In this document: in pieces, positions 23,074 to 35,280 of the stretch
Numbering within the stretch: position 1 is the stretch's first letter
How the letters are laid out: the number at the start of each line of letters is the position of its first letter
Source: Styela clava
Taxonomy: Eukaryota; Chordata; Ascidiacea; Stolidobranchia; Styelidae
Length of the DNA: 64,000 nucleotides
Assembly: GCF_964204865.1 (NCBI RefSeq)
Contig: NC_135252.1
Span: forward strand, 7,771,383-7,835,382
Direction of reading: 5' to 3'
The notes under the pieces: generated by a model
What the model was told of the DNA's origin: nothing
The model's database searches: none
What the model saw: the letters and a program-made list of their open reading frames with translations, nothing else
Translations under genes and position numbers: made by a program

Positions 23074-24878
23074 GTTTAACCTTGTGGCATTGCCTACATG
23101 CTGGCATCATAGAGGATAACTTCATTGATAATCGATCGAAAACTCATTGTTTGCGCCTCACGAAATCATGTATAAGAGACTTTTAGAATGCGGTTACAAT
23201 ACATTTTTCATGGCAGATCCACCTAATTATGAACCGCTATTGTTAGAAAGCTTCAATGATATACTTTGGGATATTAATTTTGCTATTCCATTAATTAGGT
23301 AGTCTGTCTCGTCGTTGCAATGAAATGCAATCGATTTAAGGGAACTATTGTTCAAATGGAAATCAATTATACAAGCGGCGAACTTCTTGGTAAAAACATG
23401 ACAAGCATTGTAGAATTCGCGCACGTGGAGAAAGCAACTCACGTTTCCACTACGTGAATTAATACGCAACGATACATATTTCAAATTGTAATTAATGCAA
23501 ATGATGCCGGACAGCAATAGTGCTTTTTACAAAATACTCTGCGACGACCATCAATCCCATCGTGCCTAGATGCCGAAACAAGTTCGTCATCATACAGCTG
23601 AATTCCTTGTTTCGGTCCGATTTGCCACAAAATAATGGTGTGTGATATGTTAGCTAAACAAGAGTGTACTGTACACCATTGGTTTTTAACCATTTGGTGG
23701 AGAGGAACTGAGGTGAAACATATTTCCAAGGCTGGAGAACCCCCTGTCTGCCTGTGTAATAGTTCAATTGTCTGAATGGTATAAATATGTATGAGCAAAC
23801 CTAATACTGACAAAACAAAGTGATTTTCAAATTATAGAAAGTTTAATAATTTTGACAAATCTTATAGGTACCGGTATATGATTATATATAAACGATATAA
23901 ATATATTAATATGGACTCTACGATTTGAATTAAAACTTGTGGAACCCCTGGACTACCAGCGTAAAAGTAGAAAAGGGAGATGATTCGGGCGTTTACGATC
24001 TTACAATCGTAAGACAATGCTCTTTTAGGTTCATTGTTAGGGTATCGAAGATAAGTTATCTATCTTGTAAGAAAATCAAATACAAACTCTAACGGCTATA
24101 TTTACTTTGGTGATATAATCGCCGTTTTTGTAAGTGACATTTCAGGTCAACCCAACGTTATCATAACTATTATCGAACTCTTTGTATGCACTTCAGTCTT
24201 CAGCTTCAGTCTTACACGCATGCTTTTGAATTTAAAACAAAGCTCCATCTCTCCGACGAGAATATATGACCTAGGGTTAACTCTATTGTGGCGTGATGGC
24301 ATCGAACGAATCACAGACGCCGCACACACATTCACGCGCGTTTGTTACAAATATGAAAATCTCTTGTGACGTAACAGGGCTTGTGATGGGAGTTGTCGGG
24401 TTACTTTCGTACGTCGACCTTATCAAGGGACGGCCGCGAACCATATGTACTTTGTATTCAGTGGACTGATGCCGCTCAAGGTCTTCATTTGCGCAAGAAT
24501 TTTAGTTGTTTGGTTAGTACAAAGGTCGATTACGCATTGTTTAAACATGGAAAACAACATATTAATAGTTGTAGAAAAGTTTTGTGGTCGAGTGGGTATA
24601 TTTAAGGTCACGTCTGTAGCACAGACAGGACAAAGACAGAAGGAATATGTTACCGGTGCGGTACAAAGAAAATTAGAATTATTTGATGTCGTAGCCTATA
24701 TTCTGGATTTTAGAAGTGCCGTAAATTAATGTTAAGTTATTTTAATTCGAAATTGAAGTTTCAATTGACATCTCCCGACTGCCTCATTTCGCTCTCAGGC
24801 CTGCAGGGAGAATGGACTAAATTTAACTTCTGGTACCTCTTTTAGAATTTCTAACCTTATCTGACAACTTAAAAAAAT
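23074..24878. other. Upstream region of the phospholipase gene; no separate gene supported
   Basis: Short open frames at 23481-23813 (-) and 24445-24729 (+) have no signal peptide, motif or splice support. The segment 24600-24878 is probably 5' UTR or promoter of the gene starting at 24879. A GAGAACCCCCTG motif near 23738 looks like a hAT terminus relic. Confidence 0.4.
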
Positions 24879-26558
24879 ATGGTTCGAGAACGTAAAGCGA
24901 GCACCGTTCACATTGGTTGCACTCCGCGCAACTTATCTTTTTCTGGATGTGGTTTTCTTGGAGTTTATCATATTGGCGTCGCCAGCTGCTTCAAACAACA
25001 TGCTCCAGAATTCCTTCAAAATCTGAATAGACTATATGGTTGTTCTGCTGGTTCTATTGTAGGAGCTATGCTTCTATCAGATGTTTGCTGTGGTGAATTG
25101 TGTCGATCCACTTTGGATATAGTCCGTAATGTTCGATCTCGTTACCTTGGTCCACTGAGTCCAGGCTTTAAAGCAAATAGAGTACTTTTAGATGGCCTAA
25201 GAAGAGTTCTGCCTCCGGATGCACACAAAAAATGTGATGGAAGATTATTCATCTCATTGACGAGGGTGCGTGATCGAAAGAATATAATAGTCAGTGAATA
25301 TCCTACTCGAGATTCATTGATTAGTGCATTGCTTTGTAGCTGTTTTGTTCCTTTTTATTCAGGATTCATTCCTCCAATGTACCAAGGTGTGTACTATGTT
25401 GACGGTGGTTTAACTAACAATCTTCCTGCAGGATCAGACACAATCACTGTCTCTCCATGGTCTGGGGGTAGTGATATTTGTCCAAGGGATGATACGGCTA
25501 TATCACTAGTTGACATAAATATTGCAAACACTAGTGTGCAGATGACTGTGCGCAACCTACATAGAGTATCCATTATGTTTTTTCCTCCAGAAGGCGAGAT
25601 TTTGAGTGACTTCTGCAAACAAGGCTTTCGGGAAGCTTTGCGATACTTGAAAGAACATGGTCTGTTCGAAACCATAAATCCCACACTGCGCAGTATGTCG
25701 TTCTCAAATGAGCTTGCCCATGTTGATATGAAACAGGAGCAGAAACATAGACTCTCCATGTCGTCAAAATGGTGTGCATTGAAATCCAATGCATCACTTT
25801 GTCTAAAAGAATTGGAATGGGAAGAAGACGATGTGTGTTCTGGATCATCAGATGAAGATTATTTGACAATGACCGCTGGAACACCTTCAGAAACTTCGTC
25901 ATCTACCTCTGGATGTGCATCTTCTGAATTTGAAATGAGTGATGATGACTGTGATAATAATCATAATCATGAAAACAATATTACTTCATCGGAATTGTAT
26001 AAAGTTCATGTTCACAACTACCCACATCTAAAGTTTCTGCCGGTTGCTGGTGTTGTTCATATGTCATCGATGGAAGACTTTACTTCATTACTACATTTAA
26101 ATTTGCCACATGTTGTGTTGCAGGCACTTGAGGAATCTTATCTTCATAAAAATAGTGGATGGTATTTTCCTATAAACAAAATGTTTTCAATCTGTGGTCG
26201 GCCTTTAGTATTGGCTAAAATGCCACTTGATAAGTCCTACTCTCTGGCCTTGCTTATACTTAAAAATGCGAACTACATACCTCAAAATTTTCAATGGGTA
26301 TTGTGGTACATTTCCACTGTAGTTCACCATGTTCAGGAGCATTTTCAATTGAAAGGTTCAGAGTTAATTACAAAATTGAAGACTACAAAAGACAATTTAT
26401 CTGATGAAGTTAAAGTTTTGGCTTGTCAATTGTGCATTATTATTCAATTAATTCTACAGAAAATTTGTTTTGGTAAAGACCTACCAGATTTATCCTGGGC
26501 ATTGAAGATTGTTGGTGGTGTAAATACAATTTCTAAGTTCTCCAGTTATTTAACATAA
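24879..26558 (+). CDS. Patatin-like phospholipase, ATGL/adiponutrin (PNPLA) type
   Basis: A single uninterrupted 559-residue frame. The patatin domain covers about residues 17-185. It has an oxyanion loop SGCGFLGVYH at 22-31, the nucleophile elbow GCSAG with Ser56, and the catalytic dyad Asp175 in VDGGLTNNLP. VSPWSGGSDICPRD at 191-204 is typical of the PNPLA1-5 branch. This group hydrolyses triacylglycerol or phospholipid at lipid droplets, releasing fatty acids. All catalytic residues are present, so an active lipase is expected. Residues about 305-370 are an acidic, Ser/Asp-rich low-complexity insert, making it longer than ATGL (504 residues). The C-terminus contains helical and hydrophobic segments (LVLAKMPLDKSYSLALLIL) that may bind droplets. 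Vertebrate relatives have many introns; none is seen here, so an old retrocopy is possible, but the frame is intact. The ATG follows an AT-rich leader (AAAAAATATGG). I leave the symbol blank because orthology is undecided. Confidence 0.95.
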   Translation: MVRERKASTVHIGCTPRNLSFSGCGFLGVYHIGVASCFKQHAPEFLQNLNRLYGCSAGSIVGAMLLSDVCCGELCRSTLDIVRNVRSRYLGPLSPGFKANRVLLDGLRRVLPPDAHKKCDGRLFISLTRVRDRKNIIVSEYPTRDSLISALLCSCFVPFYSGFIPPMYQGVYYVDGGLTNNLPAGSDTITVSPWSGGSDICPRDDTAISLVDINIANTSVQMTVRNLHRVSIMFFPPEGEILSDFCKQGFREALRYLKEHGLFETINPTLRSMSFSNELAHVDMKQEQKHRLSMSSKWCALKSNASLCLKELEWEEDDVCSGSSDEDYLTMTAGTPSETSSSTSGCASSEFEMSDDDCDNNHNHENNITSSELYKVHVHNYPHLKFLPVAGVVHMSSMEDFTSLLHLNLPHVVLQALEESYLHKNSGWYFPINKMFSICGRPLVLAKMPLDKSYSLALLILKNANYIPQNFQWVLWYISTVVHHVQEHFQLKGSELITKLKTTKDNLSDEVKVLACQLCIIIQLILQKICFGKDLPDLSWALKIVGGVNTISKFSSYLT

Positions 26559-27015
26559 AATTCACTCAGATCATCAAATAATATTTGTACCAATAATTCT
26601 GCTATTTTATAAGAATATTTTGGAAATATGGATATAGACCCTTGCGTAATATTTTCTCAATGTCAATGTATAAATATTGGCATTTTAAATCATTCTATAG
26701 TTAATTAACTAGAACACCTGCACTTTTATTTTGTGGGTGTTGAGTTATGGAAATCATCGCATGATATATGCATATTCAAAGTCTAAAGTTCATTTATCAG
26801 TATTCAAACGTCAAAAGTTCGTCTCAAATGTAAATATTCCATTTTATTACATCACTTATTTAATTTAAAGTGTTCTTGTCAGCGTGTTTTCTAATTGCTT
26901 TTATTCAATTACTTCAAAGAATTTACTTAAATTCATGCTTTGTAAATATTTATTCGACTTGGTGCCCTTCTATCATTATTGTGCAATTCTTGTATGTATG
27001 AAATGGTTTTAATTT
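26559..27015. other. Probable 3' UTR and flank of the phospholipase gene
   Basis: AT-rich, no canonical AATAAA close to the stop codon and no open frame. The true transcript end is not evident. Confidence 0.4.
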
Positions 27016-27200
27016 TGAGAATTTGTTGTTCATTTTTAATTTTGTGTCATTTAAAAGTTCTAATCTTATTGATCTGTGTACTCACTGCTCAGTAGATATA
27101 TGAATTTGTGGTGCGGCATCTTAGGTACTAGAACACATGGCTTTTAAACCGCAACTATGCTAAGATAAACCAGTGGTTCGCGACCTGTTTTACAAGCGAC
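27016..27200 (+). repeat. Left arm of an inverted repeat pair with a hAT-like end
   Basis: This block recurs in reverse complement at about 35100-35280. Shared landmarks are GAATTTGTTGTTCATTTTT, ACATGGCTTTTAAACCGC and CAGTGGTTC. Both copies end in the hAT-like terminus CAGTGGTTCNCNACCT (27171 here) and share the same sequence outside it. They are therefore two inverted copies of one larger repeat rather than the two ends of one element. Confidence 0.75.
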
Positions 27201-27280
27201 TCAAATTTTTGGAAATCTAGCGACCAAAGAATATTGCTTAAATACTCGGAGTTATGTAATTCTTAAGCCTTATATCAAGA

Positions 27281-27710
27281 GTCGGCAACCATTTGTCGGT
27301 CACGGGCAAAAATTAAGGGTTGCAAGTGTTTGGCGGGCCGCACATATTTTTAGAAATTTGAAAACCGAACGGATGATACTTTTTATAATAAAAATCAAGC
27401 AGTGATACATCTCTCGGTTAGAGTATAGATTTAATTTCTCATTGCATTAAATATTGAAATCCCGTTTGAATACTTTCGGCGCCATTGAACCCTTTGCACG
27501 TAGCATCAACTTTTCTGCGTTTCGTTGCAATTTGTCTAATTAAAATTAAATTATAGGCTCATTAAACGAGTAATTGTGAATTTTATACTTGTTCTATTAT
27601 AATTTAGTCTACACGTGTCTCACAATCAATTCTGTTACGTAAAGAATTTAATCGTCAAAACAGCTGTTTGTTACTATAATTCAGGGAAGCGGCGCGGGCC
27701 GGATTATATA
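27281..27710. mobile_element. hAT-type fragment
   Basis: Begins near AAGAGTCGGCAACCATTTGTCGG and contains GGCGGGCCGC; it closes near GCGGCGCGGGCCGGATTA. These are GC-rich subterminal motifs characteristic of hAT elements. The termini are degraded and I found no target duplication. Confidence 0.45.
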
Positions 27711-28464
27711 TATTACTAATACGAAACAACCGTTTTTACATGAAATTAATTTTCCCAAAAATTAACTCAAAAGTGAGAGGGCTGCGCTTATTTGTCATAG
27801 CGAGTTTCGAAATCGTGGCGTGGGTTTACTTAGACAAAACAACAGTTGTCAAGTTTTTACCCCGTGATACTTCCCACATATACAGGGTGATCAGACCAGG
27901 TGCGGACAAATGTTTATTAAAATATCCACAATATAAATGTGAAAGATTAAAAAATTGTTTTGCAGAAAATAGCATTATAAAGATAAATGATAGAATTCAT
28001 TGGTATTTTTTGATATCCCTACTTTGCCTATAGCATATATATTGAGAAAACTCTGTTTGATTTTATTCTCAGATTTCCACGATACACAGCATACTAATCT
28101 TAAAACATTTATCCACACTAGCTTTGAATGGTTTACAATTTACATCGTCTTCTCTCTCCTTATCGAATGATATCGGAGTCGTATTTATACGTTGATCATA
28201 AATCCAATTAAATGCTGTAAACGTGAGCTCGTGATTCACGTTATAAACAGAAATTCCTATTATCTCAACAAGGGTAATTAGGTACATCGTACAGATGGGA
28301 ACTTAGATATAATTATTTCAATCAGTGCCAAAGGTCTTGAGAATATAAATTTTAATTTGATAATGACTGGGTGGAACATGTTATGTTTCTTAAACTGGTG
28401 TAATTTGATTCCTACGAAAGTCTTTGTTCGAATTTTGGGAAAAATTAACTTTGTCATGATGATT

Positions 28465-28659
28465 TCAACATGAAATGGGGTACATTTGGGGGTTAGTTGC
28501 TATATGCCTATCCACTACTCGCCTAGATCTGTTTGAAACTTGACTGCACGTGGCACGTATGGTTTCTTCTGAAATTTTGTCCCAACAAGTCATCAATCTA
28601 TGCTTTAGATTAGAGCAGTTGTTCCAACCTGAGGTACGCGCACCACTAATGGTACGCAA
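28465..28659 (-). pseudogene. Possible Tc1/mariner transposase fragment
   Basis: The minus-strand frame contains NLKHRLMTCWDKISEETIRA and then RRVVDRH. This resembles the C-terminal end of Tc1/mariner transposases, where a basic-aromatic helix of the type L-x-x-x-W-x-x-I precedes a MPRR-V segment. The catalytic domain is absent. The similarity is weak and judged by eye. Confidence 0.3.
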
Positions 28660-28700
28660 GCAGCTTTAAATTATTGAAACCAATCCTTATCTTTTAGAGT

Positions 28701-28948
28701 TCGCCCTCGCCCGTTACTGTCCACCAAAAACGTAAAAGGCATGTTTTCGCCGTTTTACGTCACAATGCGTCTACATTAATAAATCGGCGAATAAGTGAGC
28801 GTTCGTGATAGCAGCTAGCACTGATCAAAGTGTCGTCCAAGGTTTCGGATAATTTAGTGGTTATGGTGAGATGCATTGTGACGTAACGCGAAAAATGGCA
28901 AAACATGCCCGTTACGTTTTAGATGGACAGTAACGAGCGAGAGCGATA
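28701..28948. mobile_element. Palindromic MITE-like inverted repeat
   Basis: The arm 28701-28774 (CGCCCGTTACTGTCCACC...) returns in reverse complement at 28868-28948, with loop about 95 bp and matching landmarks CATTGTGACGTAA and GGACAGTAACGAGCGAG. Mismatches are moderate. No frame of its own. Confidence 0.75.
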
Positions 28949-29208
28949 ATTCGATTATCCGACAAATCGATTGTGCAACTGTCCCGGATTGTTTTGAATG
29001 TCGTACGCAGATTGCAGTTTGTTGGTCACGAAGTGGCTTTCCAAATCTTTGGATTGTGGTTTTCAACCTTTGATTATTGGTGGAGCGCAACCCCAATGAA
29101 ACATTTCGGAAGATTGAGGGAATCCGTGAACTTTAAAGATCTTATGCAAAAAACATTATTTGGTTAATAAAATACTCATATATATTTATATAAAAACAAA
29201 GGTGACCG

Positions 29209-29395
29209 TACATTTGAACCCACGTACATTTGAACCCATGCGTATATCCACGGGTTCAATCTATAAGCGGGTGCTAAAACCCATGGGTTAGGGCTAGTAT
29301 GGGTTTAACTATCCGTGAAACAAAAAAAATTCCATAGGCGCAATAGCATACAGGTGCAAATGCCATGGGTTCAAATGTACGTGGGTTCAAATGTA
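29209..29395. mobile_element. Short MITE with 32-bp near-perfect terminal inverted repeats
   Basis: The arms 29209-29240 and 29364-29395 are reverse complements. Each arm is itself a doubled motif: TACATTTGAACCCA occurs twice. The interior carries further GGGTTCAA and CCATGGG palindromes. No coding content. Confidence 0.85.
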
Positions 29396-29514
29396 ATGGA
29401 ACCAAAAGCAAACCCAATACCGGCAAAATCAAATGATCTTCCTAGTGTTGTGTTATGGAATTACCGCTAGATGTAGATCAAGAGATATGAGATGTTACTT
29501 TCAAATACTCTTGG

Positions 29515-32058
29515 AAAGGGGGTGGCCAATCAGTCTGAGACCAAGAGCCGCATTTCGTACTTTATTACCGCGACAAGCCAGATCATAAATAAGAACACAT
29601 TTGAACATCAGATATACCTTTATTCAGCTTTGCTAGAATGCTAGTTTATTGTAAATTTCATACACCAACATGATTATGACAGAAATTTACAGGCCATTTA
29701 GTGTTATACATGCTACTTAGTGGAACTTCTGACGTTCCTTGGATTGAACAATCCTTTTTAAATCTGATTTGTATGTCGTTGTAGCCAATCGAAGCACTTC
29801 TTCCACATGGGTGTCAGTCAGAACTGATCAATGCTTTGTTTTCACGTGATTTAGGATGAAAAACACAGATTCGCAGACGTATGTTGACCAGCACCGGATC
29901 AACCATTAAACAATATAAGCACGTGCTTAGGGCACCAAGCGAAGGGGGGCACCACAGAAATTTTAGAGCAGAATTTCATATAGTTTATCGATGTTTTTTA
30001 AAATATTACGAGTTCATCAGACGACTCAAACTTCAAAATTTTCGCTTATTTTTCGTCTTCAAGTATCATATTAATCTTCTTCATGGACCTTTCTCCGAGC
30101 ATCGACTTCCTTATTTACATCGTGACATTGGCCAATCAGCAAGAGGCAAAAGGTGACGTAACATTGTACCCTTTTCCCATCCGCTCAGACACTTTTCTCA
30201 CCCAGACAGATTTTCCGGCGTGGTCGTAAACATTATCTCGTTTTCGCGTTTTCGAACTCTATTCGTTAGTTTTCAGTTGTGTTTCGGAAATTTGAATATA
30301 AATCAGGTAATTCAATAATCACTCTGTCTTCCTATGAGTTTTAATTTAATTGCAGTAATAAAAAATTAGTGTAGAAATAGCTGTGATAGACTAGGCTAGA
30401 CTTCTTTACCGGTACTTGTAAGAAACAGATTGTTGTATGCGATGAATCATAATGATGGTTTGAAATATATACCTCATTTTACAGGCGCCAACTCGCGAAA
30501 CCACTCTTAAAATAAGGCCCGAAAATTTTGCAATGGTAAGGTATAGTAGGAATTTTTCGGGGGTCAAAGGTCGGGGAAAAGTCCAATAAAAATAAACAGT
30601 GAGACTTATTCATTGGACACGAAATGGGCCTATGAGTCGTTTTCTTAAATTGTTGTTTTTTCTTCCTAGTATTCTCCTTGTTGCTGCATTTTTGTTTTGA
30701 AAAAATTTCTTTTTTCTTCAACAATTGGACCAAAACTATTTGCACTATGTGGCGGTTCCACGATCGCATTTCAACGATCTGGTGGTTAGCGAAGTTGGGA
30801 GTTTTTTAATAAGGTAGACCAGGGTGGTCCAAACCCTGTCATGCTGATACATTTCGTGCGGCTCACAGAACAATTTTAGCGTATATTTGTATCTAACAGA
30901 ATGAACGTTTTTGATTTTTTTGGTATTCCAACTGGGGTTGGTATCCCGAGTTTCGAACCCTTTTTCTAACGCTTTGTGACTTTATTTTAGTAAAAACACT
31001 CCTCTGTTTTCAAGCGTCGGCCATGTGACAGTAGTGACGAAACGCAGAGCCGACTTAACGCCGCCCAATCCATTTTTTTTAGCTGGGTCCCGAAATACCA
31101 ACTTAGTCGGACTCGGTAGATATTTGACGATGGCACTAAGCTTGCTCACGCTGCAAGTTTTTAAATTACTCAAATATAACAATTTGTAATAAAATTTGTC
31201 ACAAGAAAAGTGAGATGAGGAAAATTAACTTTAAAATAACTAAAGGCTTTATATATCTTCTTCAAAAGAACGCCACCCATGCAACATAATAATATATAGT
31301 ATGATTAGGACGGTAAACTCTCGTTGTTTATTAAATTTAAAGTAAGTAACCTCGCGATATTTCGATCACTTTTGGGTTTTCTCCGACTTGCGGCCCGCGA
31401 GACCTCCTCAAAAGTTTTTGCGGTCCTACAACCTAGAACCACTCTGAGGTAGACTACTAGGAACCGGTAAAATTCCAAACTACGGTTGTGACTTGTATGC
31501 TTTGGTATTTCGATTCACGTTGAGACTGGAGGCATGAATCTTTATTGTCACACTCCCGCAGGATTAGATCTCAACCGATATATCGACCCGATATTGCGTG
31601 TTTGCCGATATATCATATCGGCAGTAAACGGCCGATATATATATCGATCATCTTCAAATAATTTGCAGCCTCACCCGAGCCGAGACTAGAGGGAAATTTC
31701 AAACAATCCGTCTTGGAATTTAATGTGTCGTCGTCGACGTAACTTGTGACGTTATATCTGCACACCAATTACATCACTCAAACTTCGTTTTCGAAACGAT
31801 TACGACAGCCGTTGTAGTGCAATAAACGCGACACACAACAAAGAATTTGATTGTGACTTAATAACGGACGATTGCATGATAAAGTGAATGGAGGCTCTTC
31901 TGCCGTGCCTTCGACGTAATAAAAGAAGAATGCACGATGAATCATATGTTTATTCGAAACGTGATTAATTGTAGTTTGCAAGTTATTTTTCCCTTAAAAT
32001 ACCCGAGGCGAAAAGAGCCGCATGCGGCTCGCGAGCCGCGGGTTGGCCACCCCCGTCC
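29515..32058. mobile_element. Composite hAT-type region
   Basis: The left motif GGGGGTGGCCAA with GAGCCGCAT (29519-29556) pairs with right-end AGAGCCGCATGCGGCTCG and GGTTGGCCACCCCC (31995-32054). This is typical hAT terminal and subterminal sequence. I could not find a matching 8-bp duplication. A younger hAT (30820-31446) sits inside it. No intact transposase. Confidence 0.5.
30820..31446. mobile_element. Non-autonomous hAT element with perfect 8-bp duplication
   Basis: Ends are CAGGGTGGTCCAAACC and, inverted, CCTAGAACCACTCTG. AGGTAGAC flanks both sides (30812-30819, 31447-31454). The 627-bp body contains subterminal CTTGCGGCCCGCGAGACC. No transposase. It is nested in an older hAT-like region. 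Confidence 0.9.
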
Positions 32059-32719
32059 TGGAAGAAGGTAGTAGGCATTTAACTGCTTTTATGACGAATG
32101 AAGGTTTCTTTCAGTATTGAAGAATTTCCTATGGCGTGACCTCAGCACCAGGATGATGTCAAAAAGTAATTTCAGACATTTCATCGAATATTCCTAATTG
32201 TATGATATGGCTGGGCACGATCGCATTTTTAACAAAGTGTTACAAAATTTACGAAATTGTCATGCAGCTTTAAATCTGAATGAATGTTCATTTCGTCAGA
32301 ATGAAATTAAATTTATGGGTCATAGATAGTATTAGTGGTGACGAAGTAAACGCAATCATGTTTAATGTGAAGGCGATTTTAAATTCACTAATTCCTAAAT
32401 CTACTGAAGTTGCTTAATTTATGTGAAGTGCAAATTTTTACTTGCGCGCCAACTTTGTCGTATTTCAATCCAAATGATTAAACATTTGTTTCCGCCTCAC
32501 TTGATGCCTCAAGTGTAGCTCTTTGAAGCAATTCTGTTGAAATTTAAACATGTCCGGGGGAAACCTGTAACCTTTGCTTCGAGAACGTTGTCAACAACTG
32601 AAAAAAAAATACTCCACAGTCGAACGTGTAGCATCAACATGTATTTTTGCTGTTGGACACTGGCATGTGTATCTATATGGTCGTAAATTGTCCTTGAGAA
32701 CAACCTTTATCTATACCTA

Positions 32720-33695
32720 TACCAAACTGAATCGCTGCATCTTCGTTTCGTTGGCGCTCCCGTATATGCGCACCAAGATGGCGCACAACCTGAACATAGT
32801 ATGTGTACTAGAGATGTACCGATGTATCGGTATCGGGTATCGGTATCGGCAATATCGCCCTTTTTTTCGGTATCGGCCATGTATCGGTATCGGTTAGATT
32901 AAGGCCGATATTTCCGATATATTTACCTTTTTGATATGGTCCAGAATGTTTTAAAAGATAAGTTGGAATACTACTTTTCAATTTATTTTTTGTCTGGAGA
33001 GATCGTGAGCTATGAGCCATACATGTCCCTATCCCCGCGAGAGAATAGGATTCACGTATTTTTAGCTATTTTCGCTGTCAAATTTTTATATTGACATTTT
33101 TAATATTACATAGTAATTATGAAGAAATATATCAACACGGCACATAACAAAAAGCAATTAGGCGCCCAGTTTTAAATCATACAGTGGAATCATACAGTTG
33201 GACTTTTGGCACGGGTATAAATTCTGACTGTTTGTCGTCAAGTACGAGTGTCATTTAGTCCGACGACATCGATAAACTAAATTCCGACACAATTATCCCA
33301 CTACGCAGATATTAATTTTGTTTAACTACACAATTTCTTTATAGATATATTGACATGACCGCCTAGTCCCAGAGGGCCTAGAGTCCTATTAACATTATTA
33401 ACAGCGATATTAACATATTATTAACAGCGATATTAACATTAAATTCAAATTGGACATCCCGGCTTATGAGTTTTCTAATTGAACACCGAGATTACTAGCG
33501 TTACTGTACAGTGTATCTTAATCAGTTAAAGCAAACACCAAACATTAATTTCATATTATGTGATATATCTTTATTTCGATCTGAAATAATGTGTTCTCAA
33601 AGACCACAACGCTCAAAGACCATTGTGCGCCATCTTGTTGCACATACTGCGGGAGCGCCAACGAAACAAAGATGCTGGAATTCAGTTTGGTAACC
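32720..33695. mobile_element. DNA-transposon-like unit with inverted ends and ATCGG-rich core
   Basis: The segment around 32723-32795 (TTCGTTGGCGCTCCCG, AAGATGGCGCACAA) reappears inverted at about 33628-33690. Inside, at 32812-32905, is GATGTACCGATGTATCGG followed by several TATCGG units, the same motif as at 22026. Related inverted blocks occur inside the hAT at 58059-59450, near 58930 and 59105. Confidence 0.65.
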
Positions 33696-33825
33696 TGATA
33701 TCGATTCATATATTGAAGAATCGTGAATCTTGTTTGTTATCAGAAAAATAGTTGAAACTTTTCAAACCGCCATTAAAACCTTAAATATATTGATGATCCT
33801 TGGCAAGAGATAGATTTGGACATTT

Positions 33826-33965
33826 GTTGAAATTCAAGCAGCTTCGCAGAGTTTTGAATTATTGGTAGGGGTATACTCAAAATGGCCTGAAATTGCAGCT
33901 ACTAATACACTAATACAGTGACTACTCAATCATTAATAAACGTTCTGAAAGATTTGTTTTCCAGT
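33826..33965 (+). pseudogene. Ty3/gypsy-type retroelement integrase remnant
   Basis: Two overlapping frames read VGVYSKWPEIAATNT and then TTQSLINVLKDLFSSF. The order D/V-x-YSKWPE, T-T, then a helix ending in LF-x-x-F matches the integrase core of Ty3/gypsy-like elements. A frameshift separates the parts and the downstream catalytic residues are missing. It is a dead fragment of an old retroelement; no LTR seen. Confidence 0.55.
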
Positions 33966-34664
33966 TTTACAGATCACGATAATGAACCGCAAAAGCCACA
34001 AAATCGTCAAACAGCAATGACGCAATGGAGCAGTAATACGCTTTACCAGATGTATGAAAGGTTTAAAACGCAAACTGCCTGGGTTCTCACAAATTCAATT
34101 CTCGCCTTTAAGATCCTTTACGTGTGATAAGTAGAAAAGGAGCACTCAAGCTAAAATATGGAACAATTTGGAACGCCTCGTGTTGTGTTTTATCAAACTC
34201 TCATAAAAAACTGATAACTAAAGAGGCGGCGATGATTGCGAATCTGAAAAGATTTTTTAATATGCGAAGGAAACGGTTTCAGAAGAAATTCGACGATCAC
34301 TTGTTCGTAAAAGATCTCGACGCAGTACAATACCTCAACGACGACCGACGTATATGAATAACTAAGTTCTTGATTGAGTGAGGGAAATGTTGTGTTGATG
34401 AATTTCCGCTAGAGTTGATCAAGAGATATGATGTCCTCGTCAACCATGTTACATTGCGCAAATTCTTTAGGACATTCGAATATTGAACCGGTCACGCTAG
34501 CTTGTTGCACCTTGGTCAATTATATATATACTAACTTTTCAGTTAACTTGTATAATTTCCGTTTAATAATAGTGACAAACCTAATAGATATTTAATTATA
34601 TTCAAACAATATACATATAGGAGATTCAGATTCAGTAGACTCTTAGATTTGGATGTAAAATTAA

Positions 34665-34860
34665 CAAGAGGCTCAAATTTATGGACACGAAAGCCAAAAC
34701 AAAGTAGTACGTCTATGCAATCTGTCACAGTAGACTACCGGTACCGCAATCTTCGCGATTTTGCCTGGCCACCAGTACGCTCAATTTTTATATTTGGTAA
34801 CGTCATCGCACATAAAAAAAAAAGCGAAGCGAATTTAAACTATGAAAATTTGAGAGCGAG
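34665..34860 (+). repeat. Dispersed repeat, about 220 bp (copy 2)
   Basis: Same family as 3030-3250 and 46148-46383. Shared landmarks are ATGGACACGAAAGCC, CAATCTGTCACAGT and AACGTCATCGCACA. It lacks part of the middle section. Confidence 0.7.
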
Positions 34861-35099
34861 ATCCGCCTCATTTCGCTGAGCCCGAGATCCGCAGATGTGC
34901 GTTCGCGGAACCGCTAGAAATAATTTTTCCTGTCCAAAAACGATCCATAGGCCCACTTCGCGTCCAATGACTAACAACCGATTCCATTGTCCAAAGAAAA
35001 CTGTTCATCGACAAATTGTTGAATTATTATTCAAGGTCAAAAACCAAATCGTCACGAAACTGAAAATGTCGAATTTTGTTTAGTCTACAGTTGGGCAAA

Positions 35100-35280
35100 G
35101 CAACAGATGTCGCTTGTAAAAAAGGTTGGGAACCACTGGTTTATCTTAGTATAGTTGCGGTTTAAAAGCCATGTGTACTAGTACTTAAGATACCGCAGCA
35201 CAACTTTATATGTCTACCTAGCAGTGAGCACGCAGATCAATAAGAGCAAAAATGAACAACAAATTCTCATTTTAAAACCT
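35100..35280 (-). repeat. Right arm of the inverted repeat pair (partner of 27016-27200)
   Basis: Reverse complement of the block at 27016-27200, including GGTTTAAAAGCCATGTGTAC and the hAT-like terminus GGTTGGGAACCACTG. Confidence 0.75.

Noticed and set aside
24445-24729. 94-codon frame just upstream of the lipase
   Set aside because: Lies in the likely 5' region of the lipase gene, no recognisable domain, not in frame with it.
25394-25902. Minus-strand frames within the lipase gene
   Set aside because: Antisense shadows of a strongly supported coding sequence.
34124-34357. 77-codon basic frame after the integrase remnant
   Set aside because: Could not be tied to a retroelement domain. No ATG-context or splice support. 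Probably debris.
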